Assembly: GCF_025464955.1 (NCBI RefSeq)
Contig: NZ_JAODNM010000093.1
Coordinates: 114,261 to 178,260 of the forward strand
Direction of reading: 5' to 3'
Length of the DNA stretch: 64,000 bases
From: Amycolatopsis sp.
Lineage (GTDB): Bacteria > Actinomycetota > Actinomycetes > Mycobacteriales > Pseudonocardiaceae
How positions within the stretch are numbered: position 1 is the first letter of the stretch; every line of letters starts with the position of its first letter. A program made the translations under genes and the position numbers. Positions 1-8,187 of this stretch are shown here, one piece after another. The notes beneath the pieces are model-generated. The model searched no databases. It was not told where the DNA came from and worked only from the letters and a program-made list of their open reading frames with translations.

Positions 1-286
1 GCACGGGTTTCCTCGCTGTCATTCCGGGCCGGTCCCGTTCGGGGATGGCTTTCCTGGGGTTCGCTGGGCTGTTCGGCCGCTGGTGCTGGGCCGTTCGGCT
101 CACACATGGACGGGTCGGACCACGTGATTCCAGGTAACCCTGTGCTGTCCCCGGCGACCAGTACCCGTCGCCGGAATGCTGTCGTCCGGCGACGAACGGC
201 AGCGTACGTCACCCACCCGGACCAGGGATAACCGCTTAACGCACCGCACGTGCAGCAAGCACGGTTATGCGCACGTGCAGCTGCAA
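1..286. other. Window-start region without a supported gene
   Basis: I see no convincing coding frame here. Two copies of GCACGTGCAGC (around 248-258 and 272-282), each containing the palindrome GCACGTGC, lie just downstream of the stop of the minus-strand gene that follows; they may help end its transcript. Nothing else could be assigned. Confidence 0.4.
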
Positions 287-1570
287 TTACCTGCCGTCGC
301 TCTCGATCTTCGCGTCGTCACTGAAGGTCAGTGTTTGCTGCGTGAGCGTCTGCGTCCCATCCTTATGGGTGATCTCCACCGTGCTGACGGTGACGCCGCG
401 GTTCTGATCGATGCTGATGTTCTTGACCTGGAAGTAGGCCACGTTGGCGTAGCGCTGCTTGAGCGCCTGCGGCCCCTGGTCGTGCAGTTCGCCGGTGGTG
501 ACCTGCTGGGCCGCGGCCGGGTCGCTGGCCACGGTCTTGAAGAACGTCTCGGTGTTGTTGCCCATGGTCGAGGCGTCCGCCGGCATCGAGTACCAGGGCG
601 CGGGCGTCGTCTCGCGAGGCGGCTGGGTGTACGGCGGCTGTGGTGGGACGGAGTCCGTCGACGAGGGTGAGTCGGTCATCGTCGCCCCGGTTGTCGGCGC
701 GGGCGCGGCGGGCGGGTTCATCCCGCCGTCGTTGCGCGCGAGCTGCTCGCTGGGGACGGTCCGGCTGCCGGAATCGGGCCTGGGGTCACCCGGTGCGCGC
801 TTGGACGTGCCGTTGGGGAGACCGGCGACGTTGGGGTTCTGCTCGCCGGTGATCTGCGGGGAACCGCCCTGGTCGCCGGGCCAGCCCTGGGTCGCCTGGT
901 TGATGTCCGGCTTGCCCACCAGCAGCGTGCCGGCGAACAGCAGCGAGACGACCACACCGCCGGAGGAGACAGCGGCGAACCACGCGGCCTTGCGCCAGGA
1001 CTTGGGCGGGGTCACCGAAGCGGGGACGCTGCCGAGATCGAACGTGCCGAGCCCGTCGACCGGCGGCGCGAGGTAGACGCGCACCTCGTCGTCTTCCGAA
1101 CCGGGCCGAACGGGCTCGGTCGGGGTGAAGGTGATCTTCGTGCGGCGGAGGACCGGATCCGACGCCGCTGAGACTGGGGACACTGCTGCCGCTGTTGTCC
1201 CGGTGGTCTCGAGCTCGGTCGACGCGGCCACCTGGGGCTGTGGGAGCGCCACCTCGCGACGCGGCAGGCGCGCGGGTTCCGGCGCGGCCAGGCTGCCCTG
1301 GACCCGCTGGACGGGAAGTTCACCGTTCGACGACAGATACCCGGAGGCGGATTCCCGGTGGGGAAGCTCTCCACGGTGTACGGAGGGCCGGTGCAGGGAG
1401 GGGAGCGGGAGCGCGCCGGCGGACGGCGGATCGACCGTTCGGCTGCCCAGCTCGTGCCGGCTGTGGTCGTGCCGGGGCGGGACGGCAGGCGTCCAGGCGC
1501 CAGCGCCGCCGCGCCGGTGTCGTCCTGCGCCCGCTGGAGGTTCTTGGATGTGGTCCGCCCCGCCGCTCAT
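287..1570 (-). CDS. Proline-rich single-pass membrane protein of unknown function
   Basis: A 427-residue protein I do not recognise as a named family. The first ~170 residues are rich in Pro, Arg and Ser and look disordered. A single hydrophobic segment (about 195-218, ...GGVVVSLLFAGTLLVG...) is probably a signal anchor. Another Pro/Ser/Thr-rich linker follows, then a compact C-terminal domain (about 330-427) with alternating strands such as VAYFQVKNISI and VTVSTVEIT, probably extracytoplasmic. The start is uncertain because no clear ribosome binding site precedes the ATG; the low-complexity N-terminus may be over-extended. Confidence 0.6.
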   Translation of the reverse strand: MSGGADHIQEPPAGAGRHRRGGAGAWTPAVPPRHDHSRHELGSRTVDPPSAGALPLPSLHRPSVHRGELPHRESASGYLSSNGELPVQRVQGSLAAPEPARLPRREVALPQPQVAASTELETTGTTAAAVSPVSAASDPVLRRTKITFTPTEPVRPGSEDDEVRVYLAPPVDGLGTFDLGSVPASVTPPKSWRKAAWFAAVSSGGVVVSLLFAGTLLVGKPDINQATQGWPGDQGGSPQITGEQNPNVAGLPNGTSKRAPGDPRPDSGSRTVPSEQLARNDGGMNPPAAPAPTTGATMTDSPSSTDSVPPQPPYTQPPRETTPAPWYSMPADASTMGNNTETFFKTVASDPAAAQQVTTGELHDQGPQALKQRYANVAYFQVKNISIDQNRGVTVSTVEITHKDGTQTLTQQTLTFSDDAKIESDGR

Positions 1571-1905
1571 ATCGTGACGACCGTCTCATGAGCGTCTTCT
1601 GACGGTGGCAGGGGCCGGGTTAAGCCGATTGGACGAATATCCGGCTGGGCGAACTCCTGAGCATCTGCACGCGCATGCACCGAAGAACGCGCACGGCCGT
1701 TTGCCGAACGCGTCTCGCGGGCATCGCCCGACCCAGACACGAGGGTCCTCACGTGCATCAGACTAGAAGCCGAGACCGTGTTTCGTCTCGTCAGGATTGC
1801 AAGTTGCAGCTCTTTCACTCTGACGGGCGCGGCCAAATGGGCGTCGCTCACGCTACGCAGTGCTATATCCCCAGTTGGCGCACTCGCCGTCCGTCACGGC
1901 CCCGG
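1571..1905. other. Gene-poor region between two minus-strand genes
   Basis: Several short ORFs overlap here, but none has a family resemblance. There is a small inverted repeat CGAGAC...GTCTCG near 1772-1790. The promoter of the preceding minus-strand gene should lie here, but I could not place it. Confidence 0.3.
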
Positions 1906-2220
1906 TCAGCCGCCGCTGCGGTACTTCGCTTGTGTCGATTGCAAGGCCTTGGTCGCGACGACACCGCTGCCGCCGGCCAGGATGATGGCGAGGATGTCCG
2001 TGCCGGCGGGACCGGCGGTGAGCAACCAGGCGAGCAGGGACGCCGCGGTGGTGCTGCCGGCGATCACCCAGCGGCCGCGCACGTACTGCGCCACCGGGGA
2101 ACCGCCCGCGCGCTTGTTCGCGGCGTTGTTGAGCATTGCCAGATAACCGACGTGACCGAGGGCCGCCAGCACGCTGGCGATCGAGATCACGACGGCGATC
2201 AGGTTGATGAGCCAGTCCAT
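1906..2220 (-). CDS. Small integral membrane protein
   Basis: A 104-residue protein with about three hydrophobic segments: residues 1-28 (MDWLINLIAVVISIASVLAA...), about 50-68, and about 73-90. A basic loop (NKRAGG, RGRW) lies between the first two. No catalytic motif is visible and I do not recognise the family. It precedes chorismate mutase on the opposite end with about 100 nt between, so co-transcription with that gene is possible because both lie on the minus strand. Function unknown. Confidence 0.6.
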   Translation of the reverse strand: MDWLINLIAVVISIASVLAALGHVGYLAMLNNAANKRAGGSPVAQYVRGRWVIAGSTTAASLLAWLLTAGPAGTDILAIILAGGSGVVATKALQSTQAKYRSGG

Positions 2221-2320
2221 GTGTCCAGTGTGCCCGCGTTATGGGGTATTCGGCTCGGGGAACACCCTGAGATTCGCGAAGAATTCGCGCAGCCCCCCGC
2301 GAGCCTCGCCGGGATCGAGG

Positions 2321-2653
2321 TCAGCGGCCGAGCCTGCCGCGGCCCAGATCGAGCAGCGCCATCGCCAAGCGGCGGCCTTCCGGGCCGAGCTCGCGGTACC
2401 GGGCGAGCACGTCCATCTCGCGGTTGTAGACGATCCGGGTGCCGCCGGCGGCCATCCTGGCGACGCCGATCGTCTTCGACACCTCGACCCGGCGTTTGAC
2501 CAGCCGCAGGATCTCGGCGTCGAGGAAGTCGATCTCCTTGCGGAGCTCGCCGATCTCCTCGGCCGTCGGCGCCGGCAGGTCGACCACGTGACTGGCGCTG
2601 TCGGCACTGTCGGCGGCGTCTTCGTTGGCGGTCTGGTCGGTCTGCGCGTTCAT
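2321..2653 (-). CDS. Chorismate mutase, AroQ class
   Basis: Converts chorismate to prephenate, the first committed step to Phe and Tyr. The 110-residue protein has an acidic N-terminal tail, then the AroQ helix pattern: EEIGELRKEIDFLDAEILRLVKRRVEVSKTIG with the conserved Arg/Lys residues, followed by YNREMDVLARYRELG and a short last helix. Size and order match the short actinobacterial mutase (Rv0948c type). I chose the ATG at 2653 because AGAGAGG lies 5 nt upstream; the longer frame from 2752 would run through the regulatory hairpins. pcrA nearby on the other strand gives the same neighbourhood as in mycobacteria. Expression is probably controlled by the leader described at 2667-2826. Confidence 0.9.
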   Translation of the reverse strand: MNAQTDQTANEDAADSADSASHVVDLPAPTAEEIGELRKEIDFLDAEILRLVKRRVEVSKTIGVARMAAGGTRIVYNREMDVLARYRELGPEGRRLAMALLDLGRGRLGR

Positions 2654-2666
2654 CTGGACCTCTCTT

Positions 2667-2826
2667 GGGGCCGGACTCCCAGCCGGCCCCTGAGCAGACG
2701 AAAGCCCCGGGTCCGTGGACTCCGGGGCTGCGGGTGATAGCGCGTCGGGCACTACGCGATCACGGGAGCCGGAGTCCGGATCCCGTAGAAAAATCGGTAC
2801 GCGTCGTGCTGCACCCGATCATTATG
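2667..2826 (-). promoter_or_regulatory. Phe/Tyr transcription attenuator upstream of chorismate mutase
   Basis: Read on the minus strand: -10 box CATAAT (2826-2821), then 6 nt, then a GTG-started leader peptide (2814-2752). Hairpin 1 (2785-2763, CGGGA/TCCCG plus CCGGA/TCCGG) lies inside the leader ORF. The terminator is AGCCCCGG/CCGGGGCT (2729-2722 with 2710-2703), extended by GTCC/GGAC, followed by TTTCG. The leader segment GGACTCCGG (2777-2769) is exactly complementary to CCGGAGTCC (2725-2717) in the 5' arm of the terminator, giving a 9-bp antiterminator. A ribosome held at Phe-Phe-Tyr would hide the 5' arm of hairpin 1 and free that segment. A further 8-bp hairpin (2690-2667, GGGGCCGG/CCGGCCCC) sits just before the mutase RBS. 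Confidence 0.85.
2752..2814 (-). CDS. Leader peptide with YRFFY run for the chorismate mutase attenuator
   Basis: A 20-codon ORF: GTG CAG CAC GAC GCG TAC CGA TTT TTC TAC GGG ATC and so on, ending in TAG. It has two Phe and two Tyr codons within five positions (TAC CGA TTT TTC TAC, 2799-2785), in a peptide that lies between a -10-like box and a terminator hairpin. It appears leaderless: CATAAT ends 6 nt before the GTG, the same spacing as other leaderless genes in this window. Its only likely role is to sense charged tRNA-Phe and tRNA-Tyr. Confidence 0.8.
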   Translation of the reverse strand: MQHDAYRFFYGIRTPAPVIA

Positions 2827-3226
2827 GCATAAAAGCCGACCTCCGGTGCCGGGCGCCGCGGATCCGCGCGTGCACGGCGAGGCTCATCGCCAGCCAGAAG
2901 ATCGGGGCCACCGGCCAGAAGAACGGCGCGGGAGACACCGCCCACCGCACGGTCAGCAGCACCGCGAGCACCACGAGAACCGCCGCGTGGATCCGGAGCG
3001 TGACGTGGGGCGCAGGCCGCCTGCTCCGCGGGACCGGCTCCTTGGGCAGGTCGGCGGTGAGCGCGCCGAGTTCGTCGGTGTATCTGGCGGCGTAGACCGC
3101 GCTGAGGCGGTCCTCGATTTCTTCGAAGGTCAGCCTGCCTTCGGCGCCGGCCGCCTGGACGGCGTCGGCTACCCGTTGTCGGTCGTTGTCCGCGGCGCGA
3201 AGCCGGTTCGGGATCTGGGGTTCCAT
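2822..3226 (-). CDS. DUF1707 membrane protein
   Basis: A 134-residue protein. Residues about 8-61 (RLRAADNDRQRVADAV...GRLTFEEIEDRLSAVYAARYTDEL...LTADLP) form a typical DUF1707 (SHOCT-like) domain of actinobacteria. A basic linker follows, then two closely spaced hydrophobic segments (about 80-95 and 100-120). The start is the ATG at 3226, before which the much longer antisense frame has no RBS. Its stop codon overlaps the -10 box of the attenuator leader on the same strand. Function in the family is unknown; it is probably a cytoplasmic domain tethered to the membrane. Confidence 0.8.
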   Translation of the reverse strand: MEPQIPNRLRAADNDRQRVADAVQAAGAEGRLTFEEIEDRLSAVYAARYTDELGALTADLPKEPVPRSRRPAPHVTLRIHAAVLVVLAVLLTVRWAVSPAPFFWPVAPIFWLAMSLAVHARIRGARHRRSAFMP

Positions 3227-3352
3227 ACCCGTCGATGCTCCGCGCGCCCGGTTCGGCGCGCATCGGTCCGCAGGCGACATCCGCGCGTACGCCCCTCGCG
3301 GTAGCCCGCCGCCACCAAACCTGTCAGTGCCCCCGGGTAGCGTGGACCCTCG

Positions 3353-5785
3353 ATGAGCACCCTCTTCGATCTGCACCCGGACAACCCGTTCGACAGCGCG
3401 GCTTCGCGCCGCCGATCCGAGCTGCTCGACGACCTGAACCCGGCACAGCGCGAGGCCGTGACCCATGTCGGCGCGCCGCTGCTGGTGGTCGCCGGTGCCG
3501 GTTCCGGCAAGACGCGCGTGCTGACGCGGCGCATCGCTTACCTGCTCGGCGAACGGGCGGTACATCCCGGTCAGGTACTGGCGATCACGTTCACCAACAA
3601 GGCCGCAGCCGAGATGCGCGACCGCGTCAGCGAGCTCGTCGGCCGCCGGTCGAACGCGATGTGGGTGATGACCTTCCACTCGATGTGCGTGCGGATCCTG
3701 CGGCGTGAGGCGAAAACGCTCGGTCTGTCGTCGAGCTTCTCGATCTACGACTCCGACGACTCCAAGCGGCTGATCACGCTTGTCGCGCGGGATCTCGACC
3801 TCGACGCCAAGCGGTACCCGGCGCGCACGCTGGCCATCCACATCTCGAACCTCAAGAACGAGCTGCTCGATCCCGACGCCGCGGCCGCGCAGGCGGGCGA
3901 CGACCTCGGGCGTAAGGTCGCCGAGGTCTACGCCGAGTACCAGCGCCGGCTCAAGCAGGCCAACGCGATGGACTTCGACGACCTGATCATGCGCACGGTC
4001 GAGCTGCTCCAGGTTTTTCCGGATGTCGCCGAGTACTACCGCCGCCGCTTCCGGCACGTGATGGTCGACGAGTACCAGGACACGAACCACGCGCAGTACA
4101 CGCTGGTCCGCGAGCTGGTGGGCACCGACGTCAGCGAGTCCGGCGTCGAACCGGCCGAACTGTGCGTGGTGGGTGACGCTGATCAGTCGATCTACGCCTT
4201 CCGCGGCGCCACGATCCGCAATATCGAGGACTTCGAGCACGACTTCTCCAACGCGCGCACGATCCTGCTCGAGCAGAACTACCGCTCGACGCAGACGATC
4301 CTGTCGGCCGCGAACGCGGTGATCGCCCGGAACCCGAACCGGCGGCCCAAACGACTGTGGACCGATTCCGGGGACGGCGAGAAGATCGTCGGCTACGTCG
4401 GGGACAACGAGCACGACGAGGCCGCGTTCGTCGCCGGTGAGATCGACTCGCTGGCCGACCAGGGCGCCGCGAACTATTCGGATGTCGCGGTCTTCTACCG
4501 CACGAACAACCAGTCGCGCGTGTTCGAGGAGATCTTCATCCGGCTCGGGCTGCCGTACAAGGTCGTCGGCGGGGTGCGGTTCTACGAGCGTCGTGAGGTG
4601 CGCGACATGCTCGCGTACCTGCGCGTGCTGGCCAACCCGGAGGACACGGTCAGCCTCCGGCGGATCCTCAATGTCCCCAAGCGGGGGATCGGCGACCGCG
4701 CCGAAGCGGTGGTCGCCGCGCACGCCGAGCGGCAGCGGATTTCGTTCGCGTCGGCGTTGCGCGAGACGATCGACGGCACGGTCCCGTTGATGAACCCGCG
4801 CTCCGCCAAGGCGATCACCGGTTTCATCGAGCTGCTCGACGGGCTTCGCGAGCTGGTTGACGCGGGTGGTGAAGTGGCCGACGTGCTCGAGGCCGTCTTG
4901 GAGCGTTCCGGGTATCGCGCCGAGCTTGAGGAGTCGGACGACCCGCAGGACGCGTCGAGGGTCGAGAACCTCACCGAACTGGTGACGGTCGCCCGCGAGT
5001 TCGCCGAGCTGAACGCCGAGATCGCGCCCCCGGACGCGGCGGACGTCGTCGTCGGTGATGCCGAGGCAGAAGCCGGGGTACCGGCGCCAGGCTCGTTGCC
5101 CGCCTTCCTCGAACGGGTTTCCCTGGTCGCGGACGCGGACTCGATCCCGGCGGCGGACGGCGGCGACGGCGAGGCCGATTCCGGCGTCGTCACGCTGATG
5201 ACCGTGCACACCGCGAAGGGCCTCGAGTACCCGGTCGTGTTCTGCACCGGCTGGGAGGACGGCATCTTCCCGCACATGCGTGCCCTGGGTGACCCGGCCG
5301 AGCTCGCCGAAGAGCGGCGGCTGGCCTACGTGGCGATCACGCGGGCCCGCCAGCGTCTGTACCTCTCGCGCGCCATAGTGCGCTCCGCGTGGGGCCAGCC
5401 GATGGCGAACCCGGCTTCGCGGTTCTTCGACGAAATCCCCGCCGAACTCATCGACTGGCGCCGCGAGGCACCGTCACGTGGCTTCGGCGAGAGCAGTTCG
5501 CAGCGAACGGCGACAACCTGGGGCCGCAAGTCGAGCTTCGGGGGCGACTCCGCGCAGGCGGGCATCGCGGCCGGTGGCATGCGCACGACGTCGTTCAAGG
5601 GCTGGAAGGACACCGTCGCCCTGAAACTCGACGTCGGCGACAGGGTCAGCCACGACAAGTACGGGCTCGGCACCGTCCTCCAGACCGACGGCGAAGGCCC
5701 ACGCGCGACAGCCACCATCGACTTCGGCGCCTCCGGCAAGGTCCGGCTGATGCTCATCGGCAGCGTCCCCATGGTGAAACTCTGA
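3353..5785 (+). CDS. pcrA: ATP-dependent DNA helicase PcrA/UvrD1
   Basis: A superfamily 1A 3'-5' helicase for nucleotide excision repair and replication-conflict resolution. Of 810 residues, the Q motif NPAQREAV (29-36) and Walker A AGAGSGKT (47-54) are near the N-terminus; the DEYQDTN Walker B is near 238, GDADQSIYAFRGA follows, and TVHTAKGLEYPVVF (motif V) and VAITRARQRLYLSR (motif VI) lie in the second half. The C-terminus (VGDRVSHDKYGLGTVLQ...VRLMLIGSVPMVKL) is the Tudor-like RNA-polymerase-binding domain. TAGCGT (3338-3343) lies 9 nt before the ATG with no RBS, so the mRNA is probably leaderless. No LexA box is visible upstream. The position next to chorismate mutase is conserved in actinobacteria. 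Confidence 0.97.
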   Translation: MSTLFDLHPDNPFDSAASRRRSELLDDLNPAQREAVTHVGAPLLVVAGAGSGKTRVLTRRIAYLLGERAVHPGQVLAITFTNKAAAEMRDRVSELVGRRSNAMWVMTFHSMCVRILRREAKTLGLSSSFSIYDSDDSKRLITLVARDLDLDAKRYPARTLAIHISNLKNELLDPDAAAAQAGDDLGRKVAEVYAEYQRRLKQANAMDFDDLIMRTVELLQVFPDVAEYYRRRFRHVMVDEYQDTNHAQYTLVRELVGTDVSESGVEPAELCVVGDADQSIYAFRGATIRNIEDFEHDFSNARTILLEQNYRSTQTILSAANAVIARNPNRRPKRLWTDSGDGEKIVGYVGDNEHDEAAFVAGEIDSLADQGAANYSDVAVFYRTNNQSRVFEEIFIRLGLPYKVVGGVRFYERREVRDMLAYLRVLANPEDTVSLRRILNVPKRGIGDRAEAVVAAHAERQRISFASALRETIDGTVPLMNPRSAKAITGFIELLDGLRELVDAGGEVADVLEAVLERSGYRAELEESDDPQDASRVENLTELVTVAREFAELNAEIAPPDAADVVVGDAEAEAGVPAPGSLPAFLERVSLVADADSIPAADGGDGEADSGVVTLMTVHTAKGLEYPVVFCTGWEDGIFPHMRALGDPAELAEERRLAYVAITRARQRLYLSRAIVRSAWGQPMANPASRFFDEIPAELIDWRREAPSRGFGESSSQRTATTWGRKSSFGGDSAQAGIAAGGMRTTSFKGWKDTVALKLDVGDRVSHDKYGLGTVLQTDGEGPRATATIDFGASGKVRLMLIGSVPMVKL

Positions 5786-5831
5786 CTCGTGAGCGTTCCG
5801 GCCGGTTAGAGCCGGTCTGGCCACTCACTAG
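5786..5831. terminator. Convergent terminator hairpin, CTCGTGAG family member 1
   Basis: The repeat CTCGTGAGCGTTCCGGCCGG begins right after the pcrA stop. An imperfect reverse copy (CCGGTCTGGCCACTCACTAG) ends inside the stop of the convergent Lrp gene. It is the least perfect of three related hairpins; the others are at 35446-35491 and 63901-63947. Confidence 0.6.
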
Positions 5832-6781
5832 GCCTGCTTGACGGTCCTGATCACCGGCGCCGTTTCGATGTGGGTGATGGCCGGCAGGGCGGCCACCTGG
5901 GTGGTCAGGTACCGGTAGAGCTCCCGCTGGTCGGCGCACACCACGCTCGCACACAGGTTGGTCGGCCCGGTCGTGGCGGCGGCGAACGCGATCTCCGGAT
6001 GCGCTGCCAGCGCCTCACCGGTCTGCTGCAGAGCCGAGGGGGCGACCGAAAGCCAGAGCAGGGTTCGGGTGGCAAGGCTGAACATCATTCCGTCGACGTC
6101 GAGGTCGAGGTACAACACCCCGTGTTCTCGCAGTTCCGTCATTCGTCGTCGGACCGTGGTCGGCGACCAGCCGGTCACCGAGGCCAAGTGCTCGAACCCG
6201 GCCCGGCCGTCAGCGGCGAGGGCGGCGAGCAGTTTCCGGTCGACGTCGTCGAGACGCACCGGTCCTCCTCGATTCGGCAACGGGGGCGGGCGCAGCCGCT
6301 CGATCGCCGCCTCGTCCAGCGCGCCGAGCTTGGCGATCAGGTTGTCCGGGCCGCCATAGAAGACGTGTAGCACGGAGTGCGCCGTCACCCCCTCCACCCT
6401 GGGCGTGCGGGGGAGCTTGGCCAGCAGCAGCGTCTCGCTGTCGGCCTCGTTCTCGGTGCGGACCGTGCACGTAATCTCGGTGCCGCCCGAAGTGAGGCTC
6501 ACCCAGGACGTGTCGGGACGTCGGGCCAGCGCCTCGGCGACCGGGACTGACGCTCCGGGCGCACAACGCACCCGCAGGAACCACTGCGTCGCACCCAGCG
6601 CGGTCGGGTCGACCGCGCCGAGCACCCGCACCGCGCCGGCCGCCCGCAACCGGGTGTACCGGCGGGCGATGGTGCGATCCGACACGCCGAGAACCTCCGC
6701 GATAGTGCTGAACGCGGCCCGAGGGTCGATCTGCAGGGCGTGCACGAGCCGAAGATCCAGCTCGCTGTAGTCAGATTCCAC
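5828..6781 (-). CDS. Lrp/AsnC family regulator with two tandem modules
   Basis: A 317-residue transcription regulator with two winged-helix units and two effector-type regions. HTH 1 is about 16-50 (LDLRLVHALQ...IAEVLGVSDRTIARRYTRL); HTH 2 is about 175-210 (LDDVDRKLLAALAADG...SVTGWSPTTVRRRMTELREHG). A ligand-binding-like alpha/beta region follows each. Most Lrp proteins are about 150 residues, so this is the double-module type common in actinobacteria. The GTG at 6781 is the only sensible start; no RBS is evident. It is divergent from the FAD monooxygenase and probably controls it. Confidence 0.85.
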   Translation of the reverse strand: MESDYSELDLRLVHALQIDPRAAFSTIAEVLGVSDRTIARRYTRLRAAGAVRVLGAVDPTALGATQWFLRVRCAPGASVPVAEALARRPDTSWVSLTSGGTEITCTVRTENEADSETLLLAKLPRTPRVEGVTAHSVLHVFYGGPDNLIAKLGALDEAAIERLRPPPLPNRGGPVRLDDVDRKLLAALAADGRAGFEHLASVTGWSPTTVRRRMTELREHGVLYLDLDVDGMMFSLATRTLLWLSVAPSALQQTGEALAAHPEIAFAAATTGPTNLCASVVCADQRELYRYLTTQVAALPAITHIETAPVIRTVKQA

Positions 6782-6895
6782 CGATTTGATGCTAACAGTG
6801 TCGGATATCGGTGCAATTGAGCTGGTTTCTGGCCCGCGTCGGGCTGCTGGCGGAGCGTCACTCCTGTGCTGACAGACGCAATCAGGGGAGAATCC

Positions 6896-8122
6896 ATGAA
6901 TACTGAAGTACTCATCGTCGGCGCCGGCCCGACCGGCCTGACACTGGCCAACGACCTGTTGCTGACCGGGGTGTCGACCGTGTTGGCCGACAAGCGCGCG
7001 CACCGCAGCGACCTGTCGAAGGCGGGCGGCGTGCAGTCCCGGACGCTGGCGGCACTTGACCAGCGCGGCCTGCTGGAACCGTTGCTGGCCACCGGAAACC
7101 ACCCCCTCACGACCGCCCATTTCGCCGGTATCCAGCTCCCGCTCGCCCGGCGCCGCCTGCCGTGGCGGTCCATCCCGCAGGTGGTGATCGAGGGGTTCTT
7201 CGAGCAACACCTTGCCGCACAAGGCATCCACGTCCAGCGGGAGCACGATCTGGTCGGCCTCGAACAGGATGAGGACGGCGTTACCGCGACCTTCGCCAAC
7301 GGCTCAACCGTCCGCTCCCGGTACCTCGTGGCCGCAGACGGCGGACACAGCAGGGTGCGGTCGTTGGTGCGGGACGAGTTTCCCGGTCGGGCAGGCACGG
7401 TGACCGTGGTTGCCGCAGACGTGCGGCTGAGCGGCGTCGGGGAGTCGATGACGCACACCTGGGGCGAGGACGGGCACTGGGCTCACCTGTTCCCGCTGGG
7501 CACTGATCCGCAGGGCAGGCCGCTGCGCCGGCTCGCCTTCGGCGGGCCAGGGCAGTTGCTGCCCCGGGAGGCTCCCGTCACCGAGGGCGAAATTCGCGAC
7601 GCTCTGCGTGTGGTGTTCGGATCGCGGGTGCAACTACTCGAACTGCGCTATGCCCGCCGCATCACGAACGCCGCCCGGCAGGCCGCACATTACCGCCACC
7701 GGCGGGTGTTCCTGGCCGGCGACGCCGCACACGTCCACCTCCCACTCGGCGCGCAGGGCATGAACACCGGAATGCAGGACGCGCTCAACCTCGGGTGGAA
7801 ACTCGGCGCCGCCGTGCGCGGCTGGGCACCGGAAACCCTGCTCGACAGCCACCACGCGGAGCGGCACCCGGCCGGCGCCGCCGTGCTGCGCAACGTCCAG
7901 GCGCAGGGCCTGCTGATGGACTGGGAAGGCACCCGCGACCCGGCCGTGACGGCCACCCGAGAGCTCTTCACGGCCATGGCGCAACTGCCGCAGGCTCAGA
8001 ACCATCTCGCCGACCTCATGTCCGGGATGGCGATCCGCTACCCGATGGTTCGGCGAACCCCGCTGAAAGGCTCTTCGGTCCCCAAGTTCCGAAACTGTCG
8101 TACCCCTCCGCTATACCTATAG
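6896..8122 (+). CDS. FAD-dependent aromatic monooxygenase, C-terminally truncated
   Basis: A PheA/TfdB-type flavoprotein hydroxylase of 408 residues. It shows the FAD motif GAGPTG (8-13), the DG motif ADGGHSRVR (near 147) and the GD motif LAGDAAHVHLPLGAQGMNTGMQDALNLGWKL (near 270-300). An AGGGGAG ribosome site precedes the ATG at 6896. Family members normally continue past a PLxGxxxP segment into a ~120-residue thioredoxin-like domain. Here the protein ends shortly after TPLKGSSVPKF with an unrelated tail, and its stop directly abuts a LexA box. The FAD and substrate domains are complete, but activity is doubtful. Substrate unknown. Confidence 0.8.
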   Translation: MNTEVLIVGAGPTGLTLANDLLLTGVSTVLADKRAHRSDLSKAGGVQSRTLAALDQRGLLEPLLATGNHPLTTAHFAGIQLPLARRRLPWRSIPQVVIEGFFEQHLAAQGIHVQREHDLVGLEQDEDGVTATFANGSTVRSRYLVAADGGHSRVRSLVRDEFPGRAGTVTVVAADVRLSGVGESMTHTWGEDGHWAHLFPLGTDPQGRPLRRLAFGGPGQLLPREAPVTEGEIRDALRVVFGSRVQLLELRYARRITNAARQAAHYRHRRVFLAGDAAHVHLPLGAQGMNTGMQDALNLGWKLGAAVRGWAPETLLDSHHAERHPAGAAVLRNVQAQGLLMDWEGTRDPAVTATRELFTAMAQLPQAQNHLADLMSGMAIRYPMVRRTPLKGSSVPKFRNCRTPPLYL

Positions 8123-8138
8123 TCGAACACAAGTTCGA
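8123..8138 (+). promoter_or_regulatory. Perfect LexA (SOS) box
   Basis: TCGAACACAAGTTCGA matches the actinobacterial LexA consensus TCGAAC-N4-GTTCGA at every fixed position. It starts one base after the monooxygenase stop and lies 49 nt upstream of the GTG of the small CxxC protein, with a TATGCT -10 candidate between. The SOS response should therefore induce the downstream gene. Confidence 0.9.
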
Positions 8139-8187
8139 TCGGTGGGGTATGCTGGGTGGACCGGCGACCCGGGAGGGGGGCGACGGT

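Noticed and set aside
1567..1851. 94-codon minus-strand ORF overlapping the start of the first membrane protein
   Set aside because: Low-complexity Arg/Ser content, no RBS and overlap with the neighbouring frame; nothing supports translation.
2822..5275. 817-codon open frame on the minus strand across pcrA
   Set aside because: Antisense shadow of pcrA; its composition is typical of a reverse-frame artefact in high-GC DNA. Only the last 134 codons (DUF1707 protein) are real.
8149..8187. Upstream ATG for the SOS-controlled small protein
   Set aside because: It lies in the likely core promoter 11 nt after the LexA box, while GTG 8188 has a strong RBS.
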